A stretch of 31,283 nt of DNA from NCBI RefSeq assembly GCF_000760515.2, contig NW_013546234.1, forward strand, positions 1 to 31,283. Direction: 5' to 3'. The notes under the pieces are model-generated. The model searched no databases and had not been told where the DNA came from. It was given only the letters and a program-made list of their open reading frames with translations. Both the position numbers and the translations under genes were made by a program. Source of the DNA: Mitosporidium daphniae. Its lineage: Eukaryota; Microsporidia. Below, in pieces: positions 17,795 through 28,307 of the stretch (position 1 is its first letter; every line of letters starts with the position of its first letter).

Positions 17795-20700
17795 TTAGAC
17801 CGGACCCACCCACAGAGGGTTATCGATTTCGATGGCATTGCGGCCTTCAGGCCCCAAGCGAAACCCTCTACTTTGAAAGGCATGACTCCGAAAGAATTGC
17901 TGCACCTCGGTAGCGCCCAGGTTTTTTGCCTACAAATAAGATGGAGGGAACAGGACACGATCCAATAAAGTCAAAAGCCCGTTAAAAACATCGGATAAGG
18001 TAAATGGACAGGAGAAAAATTGGGGTCAATACATACCTTGGCAAGGAACAGAGTGCGATCGATGGAAAGCACCCTGGGCATTGAGATTGGGGACGAACTA
18101 TAGCGATGCTGGTAGTAAGCAAGAGTCTCTCGCACGAGCTCTTGTAGCGTAAAAAGGAGCAGCTGCTCTACATCTCGACCAGAGGAGAGGTAATAAGAAA
18201 AGGTGCGCTGGAGTCTCTTTGAGACGGCATACTTTTGGGAGGAAATAAATGACTCCAGCATCATGCGAATGGCCGTATTGACGTCCACGGGAAGGATTTC
18301 TTCGCGCAAGTGCATGCGGGCATGTGCCTCTGCCATGCGCACCATAGACTCGACGTGGCGGACCGTCATCGGGATGCCACCTGTTGCAATGGACTCTTTT
18401 CGCAGCTCTGCATAAACACGAGCAATTTTCTCGGACTCCACTGACGAACGCAGCATTGGGAACACACGGCTCTTGGCAAAGATTAGGTACTTGCGCAGCA
18501 TCTCCTGGCTTAAAACGTGCTAGAAATAACAAGCGATGCGGCAAACCTTTTCCTCGGTGCCCTGGTCAAGGGCGGCCGATGGCTGATTTTCCTTTTTGCC
18601 CCGGTTTTGGTCAGGATGCGACCTGTCGTGGCTTTCAACCACAAAAGATGCCAATCTGGAATCATTTTCCACATCGACAACATCTTTGACCACGCACAGA
18701 ATATCAAAGCGGGAGAGAATCGGTTCGGAAAGATCCACATTCTGCCCAAAGCTCAGCGAAGCGTTATAGCGACCGCGCAGCGGATTTGCAGCCGAAATGA
18801 CGGAACATCTTGCTTGAAGCGAGGTGACAATGCCCGCCTTTGAAATGGAGATCGACTGCTGTTCCATAGCCTCGTGGATGGAAGTACGATCTGCATCGTT
18901 CATCTTGTCAAACTCGTCTATCAGGCATATGCCCTTGTCTGCCAGCACTAGGGAGCCGCCCTCCAACGTCCATTCTCTCGTTGCCGGGTCCTTGCGCACG
19001 GAGGCTGTCAGACCGACGGCAGAAGCCCCCTGCCCCGTGGCATAGACAGAGCGCGGTGCGATGCCATTTACGTATTTCAAAAACTGCGACTTTGCTGTGC
19101 CGGGATCGCCTAACATCAACAGATTGATGTCGCCCCTTAAGCGAATTCTGCCTCTTTGCAAAGACTTGGGGATGCCCCCAAACATGGCAAGCGCAATGGC
19201 CATCTTGATGTTCTCATGGCCATAAATGGAGGGTGCAATGGCATTTACGATCTTGCGCCCAATATTTGGGTCTGTGCCAAGAAGCCTGATCTTCTGGATC
19301 TCATCCTCCGTCAGAAGGATCAGATCTGAGCCGGGCGAATCTCCGCTCCGCTTTTGAACAACGTTTGCCTCAATGACGGTCGAAAAGACCGGGAAGCCGT
19401 GTTTTGCGTTCAACTGGTACGAGTAATTGTATGCATAAATGCCTGTCAGATCAACCTCGTCTCCCGGGCGAACAGAATCGATCAGGTCAGATAGGAAAAT
19501 CACGTCTTTGGAACGCGGGAGTCTGCCAGCAGGCACACTGCCAGGTACCTCCTGCAGTGTAATGAGCTGATAATTGCGATAGACGGTCAGCGACTCGTTG
19601 ATGCGGAAGGGACCCCGAGAGTCGCAAACGGTACACGCATTGATTTTGAGCTCCGTGGACAGATCCTGAGTGAACGGCCCCAGCGTTGCGCCGCATTTGA
19701 CACAGTCCATTTTGACCAGCTTCAGCTGCGGAAAGACTGAAGAGCGTCTGGTGACGACCCCCAAAATGCGGACCAGTCCGTTCAAATGGGATCTGCGTAA
19801 ATCGCGAATACTTTCGATCGAAGGTAGGTCGGTGATGCGGACACGCAGCTCCTGCCTGATGCGATCATATTCGGGGAAATGCTCCAACACCACCCGCATC
19901 GTCACATCATCCATAATTTTAAGCACCTCTCTCGGGGCAGCGAGAAGCAGCCTGGTCAGCAGGGGTGCTGCCTCTGCCAGGTGCAGGTAAGACAGATGAA
20001 GCGATTCTGAATTTGTTGCGCACATTTCCCGGATGCGCATAGAATAGACAGAACGGCCCTCGGCATCCAGAAAAGTGGTCAACAAGGTGCGATAGTCCCG
20101 TGCGGCTCTTCGGCGACAAGAATCAAGCCCAATCAAATCGCGAAGCGAATAGGGACTCGACGAAGAGGCAACCGGGGTGCCCGTGCTGCCAGAATCCACG
20201 GCCCCCGTTGTTAAGAGGTCCGAAAAAATGGCATCTTCCTCTTTTTCGTGCAAAATGTCGGTGGCAGTCCCAAAGTCGGCAAGAAATCCATCAGCTAGAA
20301 AAGAAAAATTGTGGAAAACCTTCTTTGGAAAGCAAAAGCTGGCGGTGGGCCCTCTTGCTCTCAAAAGGTAGCGTCTTCAGGCCATCCCTGTCAGTTTCGC
20401 TGTCCGGGTCTTGGCGATCGGGGATGTCCTCCAAAGAGGAGGGAAGGAACATGTCCGGAATTCGAGATTGGCGCTTCAGCCTTTCCAAATTTCGCTGGTC
20501 CAGCTGCGCATCAATTGCAAGGCGTTCTGACAATGGGATCGGTGCATAGTCGGTCTCGTCATCCAACTGCGAAGAGGAGTAGTTGTCCAGATGTGGCATC
20601 TCTGCGTAATCCCTTGCAAATATGAAAACAAAGCTACCTCTCCATGTGTTCGCCGAATAAATCCTCGCCTTCGTCAGAGTCTCGCTCAACAATACGTCTT

Positions 20701-20957
20701 TCGCGTTCGAAAAACTCGGCCCTGCTTTGATTGACATGTATGTGTGCATCTTCTCCATCATCACTGTCATCGGTGTCTTGATCGCCCTCCATTCGTGGCG
20801 GTGTAAAAGACTCCTCATCGTCAAAAGGATCGATCTGATCATTCTCTGGCCCTCTTCCAAGATCAGATGCCCGAACTAGGCGCCTTTTTCTGTGCTCATC
20901 CTAAATTTGGAAATGCAAGCATACCGGAGAAGAAGAAGTCGATGCATTAGCGCCCAT
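17795..20957 (-). CDS. MCM2: replicative helicase subunit MCM2
   Basis: Six exons: 20925-20957, 20638-20900, 20320-20612, 18547-20294, 18037-18519 and 17795-17929; introns are 24, 25, 25, 27 and 107 nt; 984 aa. Order of features: acidic N-tail (DPFDDEES, DDSDDGED) of the histone-binding kind; EDLFGEHMERDYAEMPHLD; zinc finger CVKC...CTVC (residues about 394-421); Walker A GDPGTAKS; Walker B ICLIDEFDKM; arginine finger LSRFDIL; and winged-helix end GATEVQQFF. The MCM2-specific MSDLRKES/PITVRHIESMIRM region is matched by AELRKESIATGGIPMTVRHV. It is part of the MCM2-7 ring loaded at origins. The 11-codon first exon is required: the ATG at 20899 runs into a stop after seven codons. The stop overlaps AATAAA (17790-17795). 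Confidence 0.96.
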
Positions 20958-21076
20958 TTACCGGTTGCAATATATCGGGTAATGATTTATTGATTAAATT
21001 GCAATCGAATTTATTTCAAATTATGCACGGCGTTGAGCATTTTAATTTATTTTAATTAAATTGGCCAAATTTACAA
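20958..21076. promoter_or_regulatory. bidirectional promoter, MCM2 / TIM44
   Basis: 119 bp between divergent ATGs. TTTTAATTAAATTGGCCAAA (21050-21069) ends seven bases before the TIM44 ATG; the AT-rich block begins at 21039. Toward MCM2 there is ATTAAATTGCAATCG and ATTGCAATATAT. Confidence 0.6.
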
Positions 21077-22357
21077 ATGCTCTTCAAGCGCCTTTTGCCT
21101 GCTGCCAGAGTCATTGGTGTCAGATGGAACAGTGGCTCGAAAAAGGGAATCTTTTCCGAGATCCTTGATTCCGTCAGAAATGAAGTGTCAAAAGATGACG
21201 AGCTTCAAGCCTCCCTCACAAGGATGGAGGCACGTTTGACAGACGTCAAGCAAAATCCGGCATTGAGGGCCGTTAAGGATGCCACCAAAACCCTTCTCTC
21301 GAAAAACGCGCATCTTGTAAATGAACTCTCCCGTCTTCAAAAGAAGGGAGACGAGCTCATTATTAGCAGGCTTGGCCGGCGACGGGCAAAAAAGAGCACC
21401 TTGGGCGCTAGCCCTTCCACACCCCCCGCCTCGATGGCTAGCAAAGTTTTGGACGCCACAAGAGAAACCGTTTCAGAATCCAAAATCATCAAAAATTTCA
21501 GCCGTTCCGTCAGCAGCGTCCAATCGACACTGGTTGATGAAACGGACTCTTATCTTTATGGCGGGTTTTCTCATCGCGAACTGCGTCGCCATGCCGTAGC
21601 AAAAAGGAAGAGCCCCAATTCTGCGGGCTCTAAACTGCCAATAGTGGAGGAGAATCCAGATGCTGGTACAGCTCTTTCTATATCTGAACAGGTGTCGACC
21701 ATCAAGGGGCGCGTCTCCAACGCACTTTCCACGGCTTGGAGCAACCTTTGCCAACAAAATCCGGTCATCAAAAAGGCCTTTGAAGTACGCCGCTCGTATG
21801 AGGAATCGAACAATATTTTTGTTTTCCTTGCTCGCTCGCTCACGTCAACGGTGTCCAGCCCCTTCAAGTCTTTCCTGTTCAAAGAGTCTGAAACGGCCCA
21901 GGTTGTAAAAGAGATTCGGCAAATGGATCCTTCCTTTTCAGTGGAGAGCTTTCTTGCGGAGGCAACCAAGGTTATCATTCCCGATATCTTAGAGGCAATA
22001 ATTTTACTGGACCGGCCTGCCCTGAAGTCTTGGTGTTCAGAATCCCTTTTTGCGGCCCTTTCTGCAACGCTGTCTCCTCACCTGATTGGGGAGGGCCAAA
22101 TTTTAGATCTCAGACACGTAGATCTGGTTACGGCGAAAATCTCCAATGACCTTCCCATTTTGGTTGTTTCCTTTTCCACGCAGCAGATATCTTGCATAAA
22201 AAACTCGATTACTGGAGAAGTTTCTCGAGGTTCCCTAGATTCGATCGAGTCCGTGTTTTACATGTGGGCCCTCGCAAAGACCCCAGATGTTGATCCACTG
22301 ACCGGCGGGTGGAGGCTGATTGAGATGAGCGCCAGGGATGCCCGCTCTGGATTCTGA
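21077..22357 (+). CDS. TIM44: mitochondrial import motor subunit Tim44
   Basis: Single exon, 426 aa. The N terminus is a mitochondrial presequence (MLFKRLLPAARVIGVRWNSG). A helical, charged region follows (about residues 25-190), and then the conserved C-terminal domain from about 275: ETAQVVKEIRQMDPSFSVES, IIPDILEAIILLDRPALKSW, ILDLRHVDLVTAKISNDLPI, LVVSFSTQQISCIKN and TGGWRLIEMSARD. This domain binds the inner membrane and the TIM23 channel; Tim44 docks mtHsp70 to drive protein import into the matrix. Length matches fungal Tim44 (about 430). The promoter element abuts the ATG. A TAATAAA lies about 30 bp beyond the stop. Confidence 0.95.
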   Translation: MLFKRLLPAARVIGVRWNSGSKKGIFSEILDSVRNEVSKDDELQASLTRMEARLTDVKQNPALRAVKDATKTLLSKNAHLVNELSRLQKKGDELIISRLGRRRAKKSTLGASPSTPPASMASKVLDATRETVSESKIIKNFSRSVSSVQSTLVDETDSYLYGGFSHRELRRHAVAKRKSPNSAGSKLPIVEENPDAGTALSISEQVSTIKGRVSNALSTAWSNLCQQNPVIKKAFEVRRSYEESNNIFVFLARSLTSTVSSPFKSFLFKESETAQVVKEIRQMDPSFSVESFLAEATKVIIPDILEAIILLDRPALKSWCSESLFAALSATLSPHLIGEGQILDLRHVDLVTAKISNDLPILVVSFSTQQISCIKNSITGEVSRGSLDSIESVFYMWALAKTPDVDPLTGGWRLIEMSARDARSGF

Positions 22358-22534
22358 CACATATTTATGCTACATAGACATCCTGTTAATAAATTTGAGA
22401 TTTTAGCCTCGCTTTGAAGACACTGCACATGTTGGGCGCTTGAAGCTTGTGATGGCTTCACTTTAGCCCAACCCTAGCCTGGCCGCGATAAATTAATTTG
22501 AAACTTTACGCTGATAATCCTAGTCGGGTTAGGG
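22358..22534. repeat. convergent spacer with two telomere-like motifs
   Basis: Between the 3' ends of TIM44 and the next gene lie AGCCCAACCCTAGCC (22465-22479) and CGGGTTAGGGTTA (22526-22538), in opposite orientations 47 bp apart. The first, on the minus strand, reads GGCTAGGGTTGGGCTAA, nearly the same as elements at 2069, 27480 and 30182. Confidence 0.75.
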
Positions 22535-23304
22535 TTAAAAAGTAGCTGGTTTATTGAAGCGGAATGTCAATACGAACCTGGCACTTGTCATAATTTTTTG
22601 TTCAAACGAAGAATCAGGGTAAGGCACACGCCCAAATCTAAAATCAAGTCCAAGCTTGGGGGCTTGAGATATATTTTGCTCCATTATTTTCTTGGCTTCT
22701 TTGATAATCTCAATACCATCAACCGTAGTCTTATCCTCTTGATAAAAAGGAGCCCTTGAGGCAAAACTCGAGGTGCAAGAATTTAGACAATTTTTTTCTT
22801 TTCCATGAATAACTGCAAGTTTTTTGAGAGATCGCCAATCCCACAGGCGCTCCGCACAATTTAGCATATTCGATATTGTTCCCATCTTTTCTGAAATAAA
22901 AGCCTGCGTTTTAAGACTCGAAAATTGAATATTTCAAAGTTGTAAGTTGGACGACGACCAAACAGGCACATTCCTTGGACAATTCTGCTCCATTTGTGTG
23001 TTCAATACTTTTTTGAAAGCTGTAAAAGAGCTCCCAACAATATCGTGTGCATCTACATGTATGTGCAGATGTTTGAAAATAGGAGAATAAACGTTTTTCA
23101 AACCGCAAGGAAGAATAAATACTTTTGCATCCCCGTTATCAAGGCTTTTAAACAAGTGTACTTTGGATTAGGTCTACGTTCGATAAGCGTACGTTGAATA
23201 CAGATAATTTCGGTAAGCAAGTCTTCAATGGGCATATTTTTGATACTGCTACCTTGGAGAGCGATAATTTTCCAAACTACAACATCGGCATCGAGCGAGA
23301 ACAT
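22535..23304 (-). CDS. uncharacterised protein, split gene with internal TGA
   Basis: Exon 1 is 23193-23304 (MFSLDADVVVWKIIALQGSS...). A 32-nt intron at 23161-23192 (GTACGC..CCTAAT..AAG) joins it to a frame that runs to 22535. Together they form 246 codons in one phase, interrupted once by an in-frame TGA at 22934-22936 (codon 113). Sequence on both sides looks coding (LFKSLDNGDAKVFILPCGLK before; NCAERLWDWRSLKKLAVIHG after). A further intron whose length is a multiple of 3 could remove the TGA (for example GTCCAA..CGAG, 36 nt, or GTTTGG..GCAG), but no choice is compelling. Alternatives: two adjacent genes, stop readthrough, or a pseudogene. I do not recognise the family and see no membrane segment. 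Confidence 0.55.
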
Positions 23305-23407
23305 CGAGCTCAGTAATTACTGAAATGGCCTATTAAACTCGGAAAGCTCAGCCCTAACGCACTATTTTGAATCAGGTGCAATTTAAAAACACCGAACTTT
23401 GCCACGC

Positions 23408-23578
23408 ATGTGGAAGCGATTGGCTCCACAAATCCCCCCACATGACGCCAATTTGATGGTGGCCAGTCAGGGCACCAAGGTTTTCCGCCAGCCTCGTTTA
23501 ACCCCAACCCAAGTTGATGCCTTGATGTCGATTACAAACGGCCAAAGCAGTGTCATCGTTATGATTAGTGTTTATTAG
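23408..23578 (+). CDS. possible small protein (56 aa)
   Basis: ATG to TAG, 56 codons: MWKRLAPQIPPHDANLMVAS, then QGTKVFRQPRLTPTQVDALM and a hydrophobic tail. It fits exactly between the divergent gene starting at 23304 and the convergent mitoferrin stop at 23614. AATTTAAAAACACC precedes the ATG by about 25 bp. Composition is protein-like (basic start, amphipathic centre), but I cannot name it. A minus-strand frame of 65 codons overlaps it and looks less plausible. Confidence 0.35.
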   Translation: MWKRLAPQIPPHDANLMVASQGTKVFRQPRLTPTQVDALMSITNGQSSVIVMISVY

Positions 23579-23613
23579 CGGCATATCTTATTAAATAATA
23601 ATCACTGGTAAGT

Positions 23614-24560
23614 TTACAGAAAGTACTTAAAGTACTCGTAGGTTGTCCAGCAAATTGCCGTAGAAGGCATGTGTACAAGGATTCTTGGAACGATTCCTTT
23701 GATAAATCCTGCGGGTCCTGCTGATCGCCAAACCCGGCCAACGGCATCAATGATACCTGCAATCGGAGCTTCAGAAGGATTCCGCGCAACCAGCGTCCTT
23801 GTCTGTAAGATTGTCTTTATCACGTCTAGAGGCGTAGTTACTGCGGATGCGGCAGCCCCCGCAACCGCACCGGCAATGACGTGCGATTTGGGAGAGTACT
23901 GATGTGTCGGGTTAAATATATCGTGGATTTGCTCGTAAACGCTAAATTGGATAGCCTGGAATGGAATGTTTAGCGCCAGAGTAACAGGATACGAAACATA
24001 GAGAGACAAAATGCCTTCGTTCCGCACAATTCCCAGTGCCGTGGAGAGAAACGATGTGGACGTAGATGCAGATGTGCTTACCGAGAGCGCCTGCATTCTT
24101 TGCTTGATCACATCAAACGGATTCATAAGGGCATCTGAGGCCATGGTGGCCAGGGAGCCACAAACGCCTGTCTTTACAACCAAGGGAACGGAAGGGGGGA
24201 GAAATGTATCCAAAGTCCTTCTGGACTCCTCGTATGTTGCAAAGTAGAAGGCATGTGCTGGACCAGCACCCATTATCACAGAAATAACTCCCTTCCAAAG
24301 ACGCTGGTTAGCAATCCCGCTTTTCAAAGACGATATGGAGCAAGAACCTCGCGTGGTACACACATTTGGAACAAGGGAGACAAGTGAGCTCATTTGCATT
24401 CGGGTCTATGGCATAAAGACGCTAACCCAACCTTAATGGTGTCTATCGGAAAAAACAGCGAATGCTCGGCGATGCCTGCAAAGGCTCCGGCCAGCATGTG
24501 AGTCGAAAATGACGAGTTTCTTGGCAAAGACTCGTAAAGGTCATCCTCATGCACAGCCAT
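23614..24560 (-). CDS. mitoferrin-type mitochondrial carrier (MRS3/4, SLC25A28/37)
   Basis: Exons 24432-24560 and 23614-24405, joined by a 26-nt intron (GTTGGG..ATAG), encode 306 aa, the standard carrier length. Three repeats are visible with signature motifs: repeat 1 PIDTIKTRMQ, whose codons span the intron; repeat 2 PFDVIKQRMQ; repeat 3 PLDVIKTILQTR. AGAFAGIAEHSLFFPIDTIK in repeat 1, GPAHAFYFATYEESRR after it, and NPFDVIKQRMQ in repeat 2 match mitoferrins rather than adenine nucleotide or phosphate carriers. The protein would import Fe2+ across the inner mitochondrial membrane for haem and Fe-S synthesis. The intron splits the first Px[DE]xxK motif. Without splicing, the first repeat and the true start would be lost. 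Confidence 0.92.
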
Positions 24561-24604
24561 TTAAAATTAAAAATTCGGCCATAAATTTTTTAAAATCCAA
24601 GCCA
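24561..24604. promoter_or_regulatory. 44-bp bidirectional promoter, mitoferrin / CWC22
   Basis: The whole space between two divergent ATGs. It reads TTAAAATTAAAAATTCGGCC then ATAAATTTTTTAAAATCC, i.e. the AT-rich element in both orientations around a central CGGCC. Promoters and 5' UTRs of both genes must fit here or overlap coding sequence. Confidence 0.7.
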
Positions 24605-26389
24605 ATGGCCGATTCCAGCTCCTCCACCATTGTGGCTACCTTAGCGCGCACCGCGGCGTTGGGAACAAGGTATGGTGGGGGCACATACATCCCCCCTGCA
24701 CGCCTTGCAATCATGCAGCGAGAGGAGCTAAATGATGCTTTGCGCTCTGGAGATGCAACAAAGGCCAGCGATGCTCACCAAAGAGTCTCCTGGGATGCGC
24801 TTAAAAAGTCGCTCAATGGCCTCATCAACAAGGTAGCATGTTTCGGCTTATCGCTAGGTGAACACTGCAAATATCAAGAACATTGTGATTGAGCTTTTTT
24901 CTGAAAACCTCATACGTGGTCGCGGGCTTTTTGTCCGGTCCCTGCTGAAGGCCCAGTCTGCCTCTCTCCCATTTACCCATGTTTTTGCAGCGCTTATTTC
25001 CATCATCAACTCGAAGATTCCAATTATCGGCGAGCTGCTCCTTTCGCGGCTCATTCTGCAGTTCCGAAGATCATTTCGACGCAATGACAAGGTAAGTAGT
25101 GCTCGCCAATCAACCTTCCCCTCAGATGCAGTGCTTGGCCTCCATTAAATTTCTTGCTCATCTTGTGAACCACCAGGTTGCGCACGAAGTATTGGCTTTG
25201 GAGCTTCTGACGCTTTTGCTGGAAAACCCGACGGATGATTCTGTCGAAATTGCTGTTGGCTTCATCCGCGAATGCGGTGCACATTTGACCGATGTGGCTT
25301 CGAAAGCGACAAATGCCATTTTCGAACGCTTCAGGGCCATTTTGCTGGAGGCTCAGGTGGATGTCCGTATTCAATGGATGATCCAGGTCCTTTTTCAGAT
25401 CAGAAAGGACAAGTTCAAGGTGACCTTGTGTGAAGGTTTATTTTTAGGACAACATTCCAATCGCACAAGAGCTTGATTTGGTTGAAGAAGAGGACAGGAT
25501 CACGCATCTTTTATCGCTCGACGACGATATCCAGGTGGACGATTCCCTGGTTATCTTCAGATATGATGACGATTTTGAAGAGAACGAAAAGAAATATTGC
25601 GCAATAAGGGAGGACATTTTGGGCGAGGTTGAGGATCCATCTCGACTTGACTCCGCAGCGGAGGAGCAACACCCACAAGAAGAGCCTTTGGATCTGAAGG
25701 CAGCTATGCCCGCTCTTGTCATCCGTGACAAGACCAATACTAACATCATCAATTTAAGAAAGGCGGTTTATTTAACTGTCATGTCATCTCTTGAGTTTGA
25801 AGAATGTTGCCACAAACTGTTGAAGCTTGCAGTTCCGGAGGGCCTTGAGATTGAGGTCTCAAACATGATCATTGAATGCTGTTCGCAAGAAAAGGCCTTC
25901 ACCAAATTCTACGGGCTGCTATCGGAAAGATTTTGCAAGCTAAACCAGTCTTGGATGGCCCATTTCGAGGCGTCTTTTGTGGAAACCTACACAACCATTC
26001 ACCGGCTGGAAACAAACAAAATACGGAATATTGCGTACTTGTTTTCCCACATCTTGGCAACGGACGCCATTTCTTGGAACGTTTTCAACTGTATAAAGCT
26101 AACAGAGGAGGACACCACATCTGCTGGGCGTATCTTCATCAAGTTCCTATTGCAGGAGCTCTCGTTGGAATTGGGGCCCTTGAAGCTGAAATCCCGCTTT
26201 TTCCCAAAACCCGTTGCCCCCGACCAATTTGCCGTGGAGCCTGTGTTTGAGGGTCTTTTTCCAAAGGAAGACCCGCGAAATACCAGATTTGCCATCAACT
26301 TTTATACGGCCATCAATTTAGGCCAGCTTACCGATGAAATGCGCGCATATTTGAAATGGCTTATGGATATTGCAGCCAAGGAAATTTAA
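24605..26389 (+). CDS. CWC22: pre-mRNA splicing factor CWC22
   Basis: Exons 24605-24832, 24858-25091, 25126-25419 and 25448-26389 (introns 25, 34 and 28 nt) encode 565 aa, about the size of yeast Cwc22 (577) and without the long RS tail of animals. Conserved text includes [55 protein letters not shown] and [19 protein letters not shown] (MIF4G domain), then an acidic linker and the MA3 domain ([20 protein letters not shown] ... RFCKLNQSW). CWC22 binds eIF4A3 and helps open the catalytic spliceosome, so this genome invests in splicing despite its tiny introns. All three joins restore family sequence. An upstream in-frame start at 24509 would overlap the mitoferrin exon and is not favoured. Confidence 0.96.
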
Positions 26390-26421
26390 ATGCGCAGGCC
26401 CATAGAGCTCACCTCCAAAGA

Positions 26422-26441
26422 AGCCAGCCAGCCAGCCAGCC
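26422..26441. repeat. (AGCC)5 microsatellite
   Basis: Five AGCC units followed by degenerate copies to about 26455, in the 116-bp spacer between the convergent CWC22 and SPC25 stops. Confidence 0.9.
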
Positions 26442-26474
26442 ACTTGGCCAGCCAACCAATCAACGTAGCAACAA

Positions 26475-26498
26475 AATAAATTCATTTGGAAATTTATT
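26475..26498. terminator. facing polyadenylation signals of CWC22 and SPC25
   Basis: AATAAA at 26475-26480 on the plus strand (CWC22) and at 26493-26498 on the minus strand (SPC25, 8 bp past its stop). Cleavage a few bases downstream of each would make the two transcripts overlap or meet. Confidence 0.6.
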
Positions 26499-26505
26499 TT
26501 GCAAT

Positions 26506-27437
26506 TTACAACATTTGTCTCTGTGAATAAGCCTTGAAAGCAGCCCTGGCCTGCTTGAGAAACAAATAAAAGTTCCTGTGCTGATTCAGATGATGCAGAA
26601 TTGCAGATGTCTCTGTTTCTGGGATCGAGCACTCCGTCACTACAGGTGTTAGCAAACGAAACAGCCGCACCTTGGTAATCCTCAGCACTGACATCAACAA
26701 CGATAAAGAACTGCCTTGACCAGTCATTGGGGTCCACATTTGCAAAGCTAAACTTCATTAAATCCTCTAAACAATTAGCAACCATTCCCTCCATAAACTA
26801 ACTTTTGACCACTTCGATGTCCAGCGCCAAAATGGATCTGAAAAATTCGGCCTCTGGCTTTTCCCTGGCTAGCTGATGCACCTGGGCCTGCAATCGCAGG
26901 CTTTTTACTACAACGATAAAGAAAATGCTAGCTACATTCTCTCTCTTTTTTTAACTTTATCGAAACTTCGTCGATCTTTTTGTGTATTTCTGAAAGGTGC
27001 TGAGATATTTTGTTTTTCTGCTCCGTGAGCTCATCGATACTTTGAATGGCAATTGAAACTTCAGACTGTTCGTTTTCAAGCTCTAATCTTAAATGACAAG
27101 ATAGAATACCCTTGTGGATCTTTTTCTTTTGTGCTGAACAGATACGGAACTGCTCTTTGAACTGCTCAATGCTGCCTAAAAATTATTCCACAAATCCAGT
27201 ACCAGAGTTTTCGGACAAAATCTGCGAATATGACGACAGTTCTGACGACAGTGATTGCCTTTTTTGAATAAAAAAGTCGTTAAACAAGCTACCAGCCTCT
27301 GCGAGCTCAGATCGAATTTCGGAAGAAATTTCTGCTATCTGGGATAGCATTGAAGATGGATTCAAAAAGAGCATCGATGAATCGGGACTGAACGGATCAA
27401 TATCTCTTGCCCTGACTCCAGCGGGAGAACTCGACAT
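26506..27437 (-). CDS. SPC25: kinetochore protein Spc25 (Ndc80 complex)
   Basis: Five exons: 27203-27437, 26936-27175, 26803-26907, 26671-26766 and 26506-26639; introns 27, 28, 36 and 31 nt, all in phase 1; 269 aa. Exon 2 is a long heptad-rich coiled coil (EQSEVSIAIQSIDELTEQKN...), and exons 3-5 form the globular RWD head: KPEAEFFRSILALD, DLMKFSFANVDPNDWSRQFF, the Y.V..C.P segment and LNQHRNFYLFLKQARAAFKA. This matches Spc25 (F.FT.ID...P.R.F.F ... L...RDF..F....R..F). Spc25 pairs with Spc24 to anchor the Ndc80 complex at the kinetochore. Introns 3 and 4 show GCTAAT and GCTAAC branch sites. No single frame exceeds a third of the protein. TTTTAAAATTTTAATTCC abuts the ATG. Confidence 0.88.
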
Positions 27438-27455
27438 TTTAAAATTTTAATTCCA
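27438..27455. promoter_or_regulatory. AT-rich element abutting the SPC25 ATG
   Basis: On the minus strand, GGAATTAAAATTTTAAA immediately precedes the ATG at 27437, leaving essentially no room for a separate 5' UTR. Confidence 0.55.
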
Positions 27456-28307
27456 ATTAGCAATGATGGAATAGCTTGAAGCTAGGGTTGGGATGGACCG
27501 CAATTTAAGCTCCGGGTCCAGAGTAAAGGAGTCTGTGTTAAGCAACGTCGATATGTACACATTTGTCTCTGGCTATTAAACATGAAAGCATAGCTACATA
27601 TTTACCAAAACTAAAACCATCTCGAATCTCCTGCGATATGATCGCATGGTACCCGTAAAATATTGAAATTTGATTTTAATAGAACATTGGGGATCCTCCC
27701 GTTTGGCTAGTAGTTGATGAGCCTGAATTGACTTTTCCATAAGATAGCTCTGCTAATGCCTCAATAAAGGGTTTTCATAGTCTTTGAGTCACCCACAATT
27801 GAATTTTCACATCCACCGATCGACAGAGGTGCTCATAGAGGTGAAGTTATTTGCAAGTCATAAAGCAGCCTTATTTTAGTGCGTTTTTAGGATTCGGAAG
27901 ACGCACTGAGAAGCTTAAATCGAGAAACACATTTAGAAGCTTGTTTTGGCGCGAATTAATCCCAGCTTTTTAGCGGAGGCATTCCCAGATGCCTCCGGAG
28001 AGGGAAAGCCGAATTCACGCGCATCTTGGTGACTTGAAGGAATAGATTCTACTGGCTCTCGCATCTGTGATACGATGCCTGGTGCATGGCCAGGGCTACC
28101 TCGCCTCATTAAAGCATGTGTGCACCAACCAGCATACGCTTGAAAAGTACGACGACAATGCTCGTATGTGATTTTTACTTAGCGGTATTAAATGCGTCGA
28201 GTTTATTGTTTAATAAAGCCATTTTGCTGCGTTAATAAAGATGCTGCTAGTGGTTCATTTTCCTCGATCAATTGTAGATTTTCTGGACGTCTTTGAAAGA
28301 GATAAAA
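27456..28307. other. gene-poor AT-rich stretch
   Basis: No supported gene in 850 bp. It holds a telomere-like GCTAGGGTTGGG at 27481-27492, a 28-codon frame at 27493-27579 (MDRNLSSGSRVKESVLSNVD...) of unknown status, and the hairpin at 27974-27997. Confidence 0.55.
27974..27997. repeat. 9-bp perfect hairpin
   Basis: CGGAGGCAT (27974-27982), loop TCCCAG, ATGCCTCCG (27989-27997). It is locally GC-rich within AT-rich DNA and no gene is adjacent, so a small RNA or a regulatory palindrome are both possible. Confidence 0.8.

Noticed and set aside
20877-20899. ATG at 20899 as the MCM2 start
   Set aside because: Out of frame with MCM2 and closed by TAG after seven codons; the spliced start at 20957 is used instead.
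24509-24892. Longer CWC22 reading frame starting at 24509
   Set aside because: Overlaps the mitoferrin first exon, adds 32 non-conserved residues, and runs through the intron at 24833; the ATG at 24605 begins right after the promoter element.
27493-27579. 28-codon frame MDRNLSSGSRVKESVLSNVD...
   Set aside because: Pleasing composition but too short to separate from chance, and no downstream exon found.
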